A stretch of 64,000 bases of DNA, taken from Betaproteobacteria bacterium (GTDB lineage Bacteria > Bdellovibrionota_B > Oligoflexia > Silvanigrellales > Silvanigrellaceae). The stretch lies in assembly GCA_016868315.1 (NCBI GenBank), contig VGHE01000006.1, positions 124,001-188,000 on the forward strand, in the 5' to 3' direction. The notes beneath the pieces were generated by a model. That model was given only the letters and a program-made list of their open reading frames with translations. It made no database searches and had not been told where the DNA came from. Positions within the stretch are counted from its first letter, which is position 1; each line of letters starts with the position of its first letter. This document shows, one piece after another, positions 53,801 through 61,814 of this stretch. The position numbers were made by a program, and so were the translations under genes.

Positions 53801-53921
53801 AGAGCAAGCAGTTGATCGAATGATCATTGATGTCAGCAACAGCACACTGCCTGAAAAGGATAAGCTGCTTGCGATTCTCAAGGGTGCAGGTGCAAAACAA
53901 CTTGCAGCCAGCCGGATCTGA
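50838..53921 (+). CDS. NAD-specific glutamate dehydrogenase, about 115-kDa class
   Basis: Oxidative deamination of glutamate to 2-oxoglutarate with NAD. 1027 residues from the ATG at 50838 (ggtggag 10 bases upstream); a TTG at 50745 is the alternative. The catalytic region has RYRDIARGGVRVVMPR near 490-505, PEGGSKAVFVV and a NAD-binding GGPDGDVAGNEL near 680. The length is closest to the fungal 115-kDa type rather than the 1600-residue bacterial L-180 enzyme. The N-terminal half carries regulatory-type sequence. It has no amino-acid transport gene beside it. Confidence 0.9.
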   Translation: MASSATLSKAWLSEVELLDLALEKPEQSTSSLASPGTESSPPTSALGSGNVEQQIQQGLMSTLRGGLDAAVPWFLGQMPPLYQFITPRDERLEHLTEIVSGKVLTHGQQMERWNSQNSTSTIIASGEDGHAAVRLAPRLGREQAKYVSYFLSNDKRVAICSTVQSAYKSGAQWGTPERQQKKTAVLHALSMKPDGEVENYLNCIDSDTLERTTAKMLAIGFSALKYCQENENAYVNLTTLNDAKETCFRVDIGLKGFPLTAGLENVIGIFNRYSFNVRRSLGFEVRLQDNQQFAVLQIVAAAQSGEKVDPNSTPWGRVMKALKALNYVDHGDEFSALMQGSNPRSLNETNLIRAIANWAHIFLTKVNPYYYALDRVSKVIVRNETYMEQCIRFFRARFDPRFDGDRKGRSAEVSRIIEGMLVDIQDDVERNILREGFNFMQNVLKTNYFLISKGGLSFRVDPKCLNKDFYPESPYGIFFIIGRDFRGFQVRYRDIARGGVRVVMPRTPADYDNALAGVFDEVNGLAYAQQMKNKDIPEGGSKAVFVVRPGGNRHLAVKAAVSGLLDLITLDAKTGKLAAGIIDYLGQEEIIYLGPDENMTDDLIVWVIEHALYRGYKYAYAFMSSKPDFGINHKTYGVTSEGLNVYLDNVLQYLKLNSPQSTFRVKMTGGPDGDVAGNELKILHREYGERARVVAVGDGFGAAFDPSGLNWEELLRLVRESKSIVEFSKSKLSGDAKAFVISADTKENIKVRDNLYANVEAEIFIPAGGRPYTVKESNWQRFLKADGSPSSLAIVEGANIFFTADARKKLVQSGVVVIKDSSANKAGVICSSYEIIACLTLSPEEFAALKTTYVNQVVQILRDKADKEAKLLFREWQKRGQETNLVDLSYEVSAEINKAKDITRERLNRLSDSELSAEKFNFILYQHCPQILVEKYRDRIVSRLPRAHKIAIMSAYMASHLIYKEGLKWLDTLDSEQVFKMALEYIDAEQAVDRMIIDVSNSTLPEKDKLLAILKGAGAKQLAASRI

Positions 53922-53945
53922 GCTTTTCATATTGAGGCGATTAGA

Positions 53946-55085
53946 ATGCGTTCGAACGAGGAAGTTACTACTGTTTCCGAGAATTTCACAGTTCTGAAAT
54001 CGACACTGCGTCCTCGTTTATTCTTTCTCTTCTGCAGTTTCGCGACAGCCTGGGTGCTCTTCCCCATGCTTCCGCCCCTGCTCACGGGTGCTGTGCTCGC
54101 GTTCTTAAGTGAGCCAAGCACGCGCTGGTTGCACCGCCGTTTCAATGCACGCCGCGGTTCCCTGAGAGCCACAAGTCTCTCGCTTCTCACCATTCTTTTG
54201 ATAGCGGGCTTGTTTCTCCTTCCTTTCATCGTCGTGGTTATCGGAACTCTCGAGCGCATCTCCGAGAGTGTTCGTGCTCTTGCGGGTGAGGGCTCGATCA
54301 ACGGCCTCATCCAGAGCTGGATTCAACATCTTCGCGTTCTTCCGGAGCGGTTTGCTTTGCCTGTTGAACCCGAGCAATTGAGCAACCTTCTCACTCAGGC
54401 TGCACAGACAGCTCTTGGCTGGCTCGGGAACACAACCGGTGGACTTGTGGCTCAGGCACCCTCTGCAGTGTTTTTTGCGACCCTTGCGCTCGTCAGCTGG
54501 GGCTATTGCCTGTGGAAGGGGCGTTCGCTGCGCATTCAGGTGCTCCGCTTTCTCTTGCCTTTTGCCGAAGAGCGGAAGACTTTGCGGCTCACCTTTGCAG
54601 CTATGCTGAAATCACTCGTGGCAGCCAACATTCTCGTTTCACTTATCCAGGCTGCAATCATCGGCCTTTTTCTGGCCTTTACTGGGGTTCCCCATGCGTT
54701 CCTGTGGACCTCTTTGGCCTTCTTCGCATCCTTCATTCCGGTTGTCGGCACTTTGCCTGTAACTCTGGGAGGAGCGTTGTGGTGCTGGACCGTGGCGGAC
54801 AGCCTTCCCAAAACGATTGCGCTGGTGGTGTGCACCTTTGTAGCCGGCACAGCGGACAATCTGCTGCGGCCGCTGCTCGCGCGCGGCGCTGGGGCTCTCG
54901 ATTCATTCTGGCTCTTTTTGGCGATATTGGGTGGCCTTGCGCAATTTGGAGTTGCAGGATTCATCCTAGGGCCGTTGGCGCTCGCACTGTGCCTAGCGTC
55001 AGCCGTAACCCTCCGGCAAAAACTGAAACCAAATTTGAGTGAAACACCCTCATGCGCAACCTCAGAGAATTCATCGCAGCCTTAA
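53946..55085 (+). CDS. AI-2E transporter/PerM-family permease
   Basis: 379 residues with about eight predicted membrane helices. The PLLTGAVLAFLSEPSTRWLHRR segment near the start and the paired C-terminal helices ending in GLAQFGVAGFILGPLALAL are typical of the AI-2E exporter/PerM family. The known members export small molecules or move sodium; the substrate here is unknown. It starts 24 bases after GDH. Its 3' end overlaps ubiD by 34 bases in another frame. Confidence 0.88.
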   Translation: MRSNEEVTTVSENFTVLKSTLRPRLFFLFCSFATAWVLFPMLPPLLTGAVLAFLSEPSTRWLHRRFNARRGSLRATSLSLLTILLIAGLFLLPFIVVVIGTLERISESVRALAGEGSINGLIQSWIQHLRVLPERFALPVEPEQLSNLLTQAAQTALGWLGNTTGGLVAQAPSAVFFATLALVSWGYCLWKGRSLRIQVLRFLLPFAEERKTLRLTFAAMLKSLVAANILVSLIQAAIIGLFLAFTGVPHAFLWTSLAFFASFIPVVGTLPVTLGGALWCWTVADSLPKTIALVVCTFVAGTADNLLRPLLARGAGALDSFWLFLAILGGLAQFGVAGFILGPLALALCLASAVTLRQKLKPNLSETPSCATSENSSQP

Positions 55086-56809
55086 GGAAACGTGGTGAAG
55101 TTCAGGATATCGACGTTGAAGTCGACCCTCATCTCGAACTCGCCGAAATTCATCGCCGCGTCATAGAGAACAACGGCAAGGTTCTTTTTTTCAAAAAAGT
55201 AAAAGGGAGCCCATTTCCGGTTGTCACCAACCTTTTTGGTAATGTATCGCGCATTGAACTAGCCTTTGGCGATCGCCCTGAAAAATTTGTTCAGCGCGCT
55301 GCTGACCTGGTGCATCATGCGCTGCCGCCGCGGCTGAGCACCTTCTGGGGCGCGCGCGATTTGGCTTTCGATGCCCTCAAAATCGGACTCAAGAAAAAAA
55401 GAAATGCGCCCGTTTTCGAAGTTGAAAGTCCGCTCATTCCGGGACGTGGACTCGATGAACTCCCTGCGCTTGTCCAGTGGCCTGAAGACGGCGGACGTTT
55501 TGTGACCTTGCCGCTGGTTTATACGCAGCACCCCGACTCCGGCAAACACAACCTCGGCATGTACCGCATTCATATCTACGATGAAAAAACCACCGGAATG
55601 CACTGGCAAATCCACAAGGGTGGTGGCTTTCATTACGCAGCAGCGCAAGCTCAAAACAGAAGTCTGCCCGTCAACCTTCTGATTGGCGGCCCCCCTGCAC
55701 TCATGCTCTCGGCAATCGCGCCACTGCCCGAGGACATTCCGGAGCTGATGCTCTGCAGTCTTCTGCTCGGCGAAAAACTCCCACTGACATCGCGCGATGA
55801 CCTCCCCTACCCCGTGGTGAGTGAAGCAGAGTTCGCCATTGTGGGTGAAGTGCCACCGCATGTGCGCCGATCGGAAGGCCCATTCGGCGATCACTACGGC
55901 TATTATTCACTTGCGCACGACTACCCCGTCTTTAATGTGAAGCGGATGTTCCATCGCAAAGACGCCATCTATCCGGCAACTGTGGTGGGTAAACCACGTC
56001 AAGAAGATTTTTATATCGGCGATTATCTCCAAAAGCTTTTGTCACCGCTCTTTCCAATCGTCATGCCGAGCGTCATTGAGCTCAAAACCTACGGGGAAAC
56101 GGGCTTCCATGCACTCGCTGCTGCACGTGTCAAAGACCGCTACGAGCGTGAGGCCATCTCGAGTGCACTTCGCATTCTCGGAGAAGGACAACTCTCACTG
56201 CAAAAGTTTTTGATGCTCACTGACGGAACGGTGGATCTCAACAACTTCAAAGAGACCTTGGTTTACTTTTTGGAGCGCTCCAACTGGGAGAAAGATCTGT
56301 TTGTCATCAGCAACGTCAGCCAAGACTCACTCGATTACAGTGGCCCAAAAGTGAACGAAGGGAGCAAGGGAATTTGGTTGGCTCTGGGACCTGCAAAACG
56401 AAAACTTTATGCTGAGCCGCCGACACAGCTCCCCTCGGGCATCCGCAATGCCAAAGTCTTTGTTCCGGGCTGTCTTGTGGTGAGTGGTCCGGCATACAAA
56501 GATGCCAAGAACTTTGTCAGCGAAATTGCAAACCATCCGTCACTCGCACCGTATGAATTGGTTTTGGTTGTCGACGATGTTGAAGAGGCAACACAAAATG
56601 AAGAAAAATTCCTGTGGAGCTGGTTCACACGTTTTGAACCTGCGGCTGATATTCATGCCGCAGAGATGACCCATAAACGCTTCCACACGGCACTTAAGGC
56701 GCCTGTGTTTTTCGATAGCCGGATGAAACCTTGGTATCCCGGCACTGTAGAACCACACCCGGATACAGTGAAGCTAGTGGACAACCGCTGGAGCCAGTAT
56801 TTTAGCTGA
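55052..56809 (+). CDS. UbiD-family decarboxylase
   Basis: 585 residues. Family blocks: MRNLREFIAALRKRGEV at the start, FPVVTNLFGN, MYRIHIYDEKTTGMHWQIHKGG (prenyl-FMN binding), SEAEFAIVGEV and the EGPFGDHYGYYS catalytic Glu-Arg-Glu region. It should use prenylated FMN made by UbiX, which is not nearby, to decarboxylate an aromatic or menaquinone precursor; the exact substrate is not given by sequence. Start ATG lies inside the 3' end of the permease gene, so the pair is translationally coupled. Confidence 0.9.
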   Translation: MRNLREFIAALRKRGEVQDIDVEVDPHLELAEIHRRVIENNGKVLFFKKVKGSPFPVVTNLFGNVSRIELAFGDRPEKFVQRAADLVHHALPPRLSTFWGARDLAFDALKIGLKKKRNAPVFEVESPLIPGRGLDELPALVQWPEDGGRFVTLPLVYTQHPDSGKHNLGMYRIHIYDEKTTGMHWQIHKGGGFHYAAAQAQNRSLPVNLLIGGPPALMLSAIAPLPEDIPELMLCSLLLGEKLPLTSRDDLPYPVVSEAEFAIVGEVPPHVRRSEGPFGDHYGYYSLAHDYPVFNVKRMFHRKDAIYPATVVGKPRQEDFYIGDYLQKLLSPLFPIVMPSVIELKTYGETGFHALAAARVKDRYEREAISSALRILGEGQLSLQKFLMLTDGTVDLNNFKETLVYFLERSNWEKDLFVISNVSQDSLDYSGPKVNEGSKGIWLALGPAKRKLYAEPPTQLPSGIRNAKVFVPGCLVVSGPAYKDAKNFVSEIANHPSLAPYELVLVVDDVEEATQNEEKFLWSWFTRFEPAADIHAAEMTHKRFHTALKAPVFFDSRMKPWYPGTVEPHPDTVKLVDNRWSQYFS

Positions 56810-56854
56810 GTCGCACTCAAGCGGCTCAGTGTGCAAACTCAACCTGAGTGCACT

Positions 56855-58114
56855 TCAAGCGCGCCCAAGCTCAACGATGGTGTAATCTTTCTTGCCTTTC
56901 CGAATGAGTAGACCACCGCACTCGTGGTCAAAATCTTTGAGTTGCACCTTGTAGGCGACGTCGGTGCACTTCTCGCCATTGAGGAGAAGCCCGTTACCCT
57001 GCACAATGCGGCGCGCATCACTCTTGCTCGGACACACACCGACCTTTGCCAAAAGCGAAATCACGTCGATACCAGCTTCGATTTCTGCGGCAGCGATAGC
57101 CACGCGCGGTGCAGCAGAAAGGTCGCCGCCACCCTCGAAAAGAGCGCGTGCAGCAGCAAGCGCCTTGTCAGCTTCTTCCTGACCATGCACCAGCTGAGTG
57201 ACCTCCCAAGCCAGACGCTCTTTGGCCTTGTTGGGATTGCTCTCTGGTGAACACAACTCGCGAATTTCAGAAAGTGGCAAAAACGTTAGCTGTCGCAGAG
57301 TCTGCTCAACATTTTCGTCGGGAATATTCCTCAAATACTGAAAGAAGTCGTAGGGCGAGGTCATCGATGGGTCGAGCCAAATGGCGTTCCCGGAGGTTTT
57401 TCCAAGCTTGCGACCCTGCGAATCAACAATCAGCGGCTGCGTAAAACAAAACGCCTGCTTATGCTCAACCCGACGAATCAGATCCACGCCCCCCAAAAGA
57501 TTAGACCATTGGTCATTACCACCCGTTTGAAGGAGGCAATTGTGGGTTCGGAAGAGCTCCAAGAAGTCATACGACTGCAACAGCTGGTAGCCCATCTCCA
57601 TGAAGGTCAAACCATGCTCGAGTCGTGATTTGTTCACATCCGCTGAGAGAAGTTTGGCAACCGTGAAGTGAACCCCGACATTGCGCGCGAAATCAAGCCA
57701 GCTCATAGGCCCAATCCAATCAATGTTGTTCACAAACAGCGGTGCATTCGGAACGTCGAATCGGAAATAGCGCTCCACGAGCTTCGTGAAGTTGGCAATG
57801 TATCCCTTAATGTCATCTTTGGTGTTCATGGGACGCATGTCGGTGCGCCCGGTGGGGTCACCAATCAGACCGGTCGCACCGCCAAAAAGCACAATAGGGC
57901 GCAGGCCGTGATCTTGGGCACGACGCAAACCCAGCAATGGCACCAAATGTCCGAGGGTAAGGCTTTTAGCCGTTGGATCGAAACCACAATACACACCCGG
58001 ATAAACACGAGGACTGCTTGCGGCCGCCGTTTGCAGCGACTGCACGAGCGCAGCGCCATCATTGGTCTGCTCAATCAGGCCGCGTTCTTGCATGTGTGTA
58101 AAAAAGTCCAACAT
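56855..58114 (-). CDS. tyrS: Tyrosyl-tRNA synthetase
   Basis: Class I synthetase that charges tRNA-Tyr. 419 residues from the ATG at 58114, next to ggggagagg; the reading frame extends 60 codons further, but that extension is not conserved-looking. CGFDPTAKSLTLGHLVPLL (about 43-61) holds the HIGH region, with Thr53 in place of the first His; QTGGNDQWSNLLGG follows, and the KMSKS equivalent is KLGKTSGNAIWLD. The C-terminal S4 domain is present. Convergent with ubiD. Confidence 0.94.
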   Translation of the reverse strand: MLDFFTHMQERGLIEQTNDGAALVQSLQTAAASSPRVYPGVYCGFDPTAKSLTLGHLVPLLGLRRAQDHGLRPIVLFGGATGLIGDPTGRTDMRPMNTKDDIKGYIANFTKLVERYFRFDVPNAPLFVNNIDWIGPMSWLDFARNVGVHFTVAKLLSADVNKSRLEHGLTFMEMGYQLLQSYDFLELFRTHNCLLQTGGNDQWSNLLGGVDLIRRVEHKQAFCFTQPLIVDSQGRKLGKTSGNAIWLDPSMTSPYDFFQYLRNIPDENVEQTLRQLTFLPLSEIRELCSPESNPNKAKERLAWEVTQLVHGQEEADKALAAARALFEGGGDLSAAPRVAIAAAEIEAGIDVISLLAKVGVCPSKSDARRIVQGNGLLLNGEKCTDVAYKVQLKDFDHECGGLLIRKGKKDYTIVELGRA

Positions 58115-58341
58115 CTTCCTCTCCCCAACACCACCTAGTTCCAACGACGTATCATTAATATCGAAGTCCATTCTTGGCAAAGCCGGCATTTTTTTCCGCA
58201 ACCTGAAGCCCAAAAAATTGAACCTGAGCCCGATACGACAAGCTTTCTTTCTGCGCCTGTCGCACTTCTGACCCCCTGCAGAAATTGAGCTCATGTGAGT
58301 CGCCTGGATAGGTCATCCTCACACCGGAGGGTTCTGAACTC

Positions 58342-58779
58342 ATGAATCCGCAGGCGCTCGAGTCAGACTACATGACCCTGTGTCAGACGCTGGAAGCGAA
58401 GGTCACCGGGCTCGTAGCTCTTTGCCCTGCGATTCAAGGATTTTGGACTCTCTGGTGCAAGGAGCATCGGAACGTCGCGCAGGGCATGGGCTCGCGTGAG
58501 CTCAGCCAGAGCCGGAGTCAGGAAGCTGATCCACGCTGGGCGGAGTTCATGAAACGGCGACAACGGATGGTTTCGGCGCTTGGACAGGGTCTGAAGTCTT
58601 CAGGCACCTCCGAGGAACTGAGGCAATCTGTGCAACAGCTTCTTGCCGAACATGATCGGTGTTTTGTGGACTTGCTTCAGAAGGAATTGGAGCGAGTCAA
58701 AGTACAAATGACAGCCGCATTTGCAGTGAAACGAACAGTCTCTGCGTATGCACAAACGGCTCAATTCCGGGGAGAGTAG
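58342..58779 (+). CDS. Small helical protein ahead of the glycosyltransferase
   Basis: 145 residues, predicted almost all helical with a Leu/Gln/Glu-rich second half. Size, helicity and the C-terminal AVKRTVSAYAQTAQF recall small flagellar chaperones such as FliT or FlgN, but I cannot assign it. It has a ggaggg site upstream and ends 2 bases before the glycosyltransferase start, so the two are translated together. Confidence 0.55.
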   Translation: MNPQALESDYMTLCQTLEAKVTGLVALCPAIQGFWTLWCKEHRNVAQGMGSRELSQSRSQEADPRWAEFMKRRQRMVSALGQGLKSSGTSEELRQSVQQLLAEHDRCFVDLLQKELERVKVQMTAAFAVKRTVSAYAQTAQFRGE

Positions 58780-58781
58780 GG

Positions 58782-60956
58782 ATGCTGAAGGTGGATAAGA
58801 AAAACCAGACGGCTCAGAAGGCAAACAGCGCTGCTGCCACTGCGGAGAAAAAGGATAACGGCCAGAAAAAAGCTGCTCCTGCACCTCGTCCCTCTAAGCT
58901 GGACACACTGAAGGTGAATCCAAATATCGACAAGCTTATCGACATCATCGAGCGCATGAAACAACATCCTGATCAGAGCCAACCAGCCAAGCAGAATGCG
59001 AGCCGAGTGTCGCAGATGGGTAAGAAGGTAGCATTCGTTGCGCCGCTCCTGCCACACCACTGCGAGCTTGAGATCTGGAACGCGGTTGTGCGTGAAACTG
59101 GCGTTTCGGGCGTCATTATTACTGCAAATCAGGAAGAGCGCTCGTTTCAAACTTTCGTTGAAACATGCAACCTGGCGAATATTCCAGTGGCGCTGACCTG
59201 CAAAGCACTCGAAACAACCCTGGAAAACAAATCCTTCCTCGGTGGTCTCGAGAACGAAATCCGCGATGCGGAGGTCGTTGTTGCCGTGGGTGAAGCATCT
59301 CTCTCAACTTATCAGGCACTCAAGGCGCGACGCTCGCTACAAAACAGACTGCTCGTCTGGCAAAACGCGCCCCGTCCTCCCGCAACTCTCGGTCTGTGGC
59401 GTGCGACCCCATTCGCTGCTCTCCCTCCGCAGATGACTCGCGAAAAAACCATCCGTCGTGAGGTTCTGAGAACCTGCGATGCAATCATTTCTCTCGACAA
59501 GGAAGGTGCATCGTGGGCTTACCTTGAGGAGGTTAATCCTCAGCGTATCCGCCGCATCAACCGCGGAGTGAACACACAAATTTTCAATCTGGAAAAGTGG
59601 GATGCGAACAAACGAGACATCCGCAAGGCTCTCGGAATCGCAGCCAACGACTTCATCTTCCTCCAGACAGGACCATTGGAAGTCGACTCCGGAGCTCTTG
59701 ATACAGTTTATGCATTCAAGAGTCTGCTGCAGAGCCACAATAAACTCGTCGGCAAGGTCAAGCTATTGTTCTGCAGCACGGGTTCCGCAAGTGCAGATGT
59801 GCGCCAAGCGATTGTTGACCTGCAGATTGAAGACCATGTCTTCTTCCTAAACCCGAGCGATTCGGGCAACAAGCTGTTGGTCGGAAACCAGCTCTCACCC
59901 TTGATTGCTGCGTGCGATGTTTTGATTCACAGCCCCGTTGCACCGAGCAACGGTAGTCCACATCGATTCCTCGACACCACCTACGACATCCTCTGTGGCA
60001 TGGCTTGTGGCGTAACGATTGTGTCAAATGGCTTTGGTTGGGTTGGCGAATTTGCAGGCCGCTTCTACAAAACATTCGCAGGCGGCAACATCCACAGCCT
60101 TTCACGAACAATGTTTGAGTCGATCGAAAAACGTGAAAAGCTTACCAACGTCAGACGTGCAGCATTCAAGGCCGTTGAGAACGAACTCAACTTCCAACAA
60201 GCTGCCGATGAATTTGGTAAAATTATTGTCAATGCACTTTCAGGACCGCAGCTGCAGGACAACAATTCAGCCGACGCAGTTTTCGACCAAATCGAAAAAA
60301 CCATTCAGGGCAAGCAGTATCTTGATGCCATCGTTCTCATAAACAAAGCCTTTAGCATCAATGAAATTACCACCACACAGCGTGCGAACCTGTTCCGCCA
60401 CATCGGCGACTGCTTCACCAAGCTCGGTGATCTGGAAAACGGCACAGCAAACTACACGCGCGCATTGGAACTTGATCCCTACTGTGCAAAATCACTGATT
60501 GGCCTTGGAACCATTGCTCTTCAGCAGCACAACTACAACGTTGCGGTTCCTCAATTCCAGAAGGCTGTAGGTCTCTCGCCCCGCGATGATATGGCTAGCC
60601 TTGGTCTGGGCCTCGCATTCGAAGGACTCGGTGAACTCGAGGAAGCACGCCGCTGGACAAGCCGCGCTTGCAATCTGAACATCGAGAACACAGTTGCGAT
60701 CTTCAACTTGGTCAAGCTCGCTTACGACACAGAAGTTTTCGCTGAGGCAGAAGAGGTCGTTTCCCGCCACGTCGGCCAGCATCCGCACGATATCAACATG
60801 ATATTCACGCTCGGAGGACTCGCCTTCCGTGGAGGAAAATTCGATGAGGCAACTAAGCTCATGGAAAACATTCTGCTGCTTGACCCAATGAACAGCCGAG
60901 CACACGGATTGATCGCTCAGATTCAAAGAAAAAACGAGACTCGTCGCCAGGCCTGA
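58782..60956 (+). CDS. GT-B glycosyltransferase fused to TPR repeats
   Basis: 724 residues from the ATG at 58782 (ggag 7 bases upstream). An Ala/Lys-rich leader (1-80), then a GT-B fold (about 81-500; KVAFVAPLLPHH, RRINRGVNTQIFNLEKW, DFIFLQTGPLEVDSGALD, CDVLIHSPVAP, CGMACGVTIVSNGFGWVGEF) like GT4 enzymes but without a clear first Glu of the EX7E motif, then TPRs (534-715; GDCFTKLGDLENGTANYTRALELDP, then LGLGLAFEGLGELEEA). No membrane helix. Such fusions act on proteins or flagellin in some bacteria; here the acceptor is unknown. Confidence 0.8.
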   Translation: MLKVDKKNQTAQKANSAAATAEKKDNGQKKAAPAPRPSKLDTLKVNPNIDKLIDIIERMKQHPDQSQPAKQNASRVSQMGKKVAFVAPLLPHHCELEIWNAVVRETGVSGVIITANQEERSFQTFVETCNLANIPVALTCKALETTLENKSFLGGLENEIRDAEVVVAVGEASLSTYQALKARRSLQNRLLVWQNAPRPPATLGLWRATPFAALPPQMTREKTIRREVLRTCDAIISLDKEGASWAYLEEVNPQRIRRINRGVNTQIFNLEKWDANKRDIRKALGIAANDFIFLQTGPLEVDSGALDTVYAFKSLLQSHNKLVGKVKLLFCSTGSASADVRQAIVDLQIEDHVFFLNPSDSGNKLLVGNQLSPLIAACDVLIHSPVAPSNGSPHRFLDTTYDILCGMACGVTIVSNGFGWVGEFAGRFYKTFAGGNIHSLSRTMFESIEKREKLTNVRRAAFKAVENELNFQQAADEFGKIIVNALSGPQLQDNNSADAVFDQIEKTIQGKQYLDAIVLINKAFSINEITTTQRANLFRHIGDCFTKLGDLENGTANYTRALELDPYCAKSLIGLGTIALQQHNYNVAVPQFQKAVGLSPRDDMASLGLGLAFEGLGELEEARRWTSRACNLNIENTVAIFNLVKLAYDTEVFAEAEEVVSRHVGQHPHDINMIFTLGGLAFRGGKFDEATKLMENILLLDPMNSRAHGLIAQIQRKNETRRQA

Positions 60957-60995
60957 GTGCTGGCGTTCAGGCGGAAAAAAGGGAGGGGAGCAAAT

Positions 60996-61697
60996 ATGGC
61001 TGATGTGCGCATCAATGGACGACGTCTGGTTCTCCTGCAGCAGGAAAGAAACATCCAGTCGTTGGTCGACAAGCTCGACAACATGGCAACTAGAAGTAAC
61101 AGCTGCCTCACGGCGCTTCACGTGAACGGCAACGAAATCGACCTCGACGACACCGCAACTATTGCTGGCTCTGAGCTCGGCGAAGCTGATGTTGTCGATG
61201 CTCGCATTGAAAACACGGCTCAACTGGCATTTGAAAGCCTCCAAGTCGCACAGGAGATGGCTGAGCTTTTGGTGTTCGATATTAAAGTCACCACATTGAA
61301 GCTTTGGGACTCAAATACCTTTGCTGAAAAAGAGATGGACGCGCTGCTCAAGGACTGCCACACATTCCTCACACTTGGTGCTCATCCTCTCGACCTGCTG
61401 CAACGTTCACCTCTTGAGCTCAGCGCAACAGCACAAGAATGTTTGCGTGAGCTCGACAAAATTGCGCAGAACATTGAGGACGCAACCTTGCTGGCAGTTC
61501 ACATGCAACTCAAAGACACCTGCCATGTGCTGGTCGGGCGCGTTATGCCGTGCATCGAGCGCTGGCTGGGTCTCACAGCTGCATTTGCCAAAGAGCTGGA
61601 AATCGACCGGCTTGAACGCCCGAACCTCGGAGAAGCTTCCGAAGTCGTGCCCTTTAGGCCTATTCCAGGCCAAGTACCCGTTATCGTAACGCGCTGA
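60996..61697 (+). CDS. Unknown protein, possible beta-grasp plus helical bundle
   Basis: 233 residues from the ATG at 60996 with ggagggg upstream. Residues 3-70 (RINGRRLVLLQQERNIQSLV, TALHVNGNEID, ADVVDARIEN) alternate in a way that recalls ThiS-like beta-grasp domains; the rest is predicted helical. No catalytic motif. It follows the glycosyltransferase by 39 bases and is closed by a terminator, so it ends the cassette. No family recognised. Confidence 0.6.
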   Translation: MADVRINGRRLVLLQQERNIQSLVDKLDNMATRSNSCLTALHVNGNEIDLDDTATIAGSELGEADVVDARIENTAQLAFESLQVAQEMAELLVFDIKVTTLKLWDSNTFAEKEMDALLKDCHTFLTLGAHPLDLLQRSPLELSATAQECLRELDKIAQNIEDATLLAVHMQLKDTCHVLVGRVMPCIERWLGLTAAFAKELEIDRLERPNLGEASEVVPFRPIPGQVPVIVTR

Positions 61698-61734
61698 TTT
61701 AGCAATAGTAAATTGAGCGCACAGGATGCAAGCG

Positions 61735-61764
61735 GGCTTCCTTGACGGGGAGCCTCTTTTTTTT
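61735..61764 (+). terminator. Rho-independent terminator of the glycosyltransferase cassette
   Basis: GGCTTCC (61735-61741) pairs with GGGAGCC (61748-61754) with one T-G pair and a 6-base loop, then a run of eight T (61757-61764). Confidence 0.85.
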
Positions 61765-61814
61765 GCTCGAACCGCCGATCTACTGTCCGAGGAGTCGCGT
61801 TCTGCGGAGGACTC

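Noticed and set aside
58115-58294. 60-residue N-terminal extension of TyrS
   Set aside because: The extension is not TyrS-like and the ATG at 58114 has a good ribosome binding site and gives the normal length.
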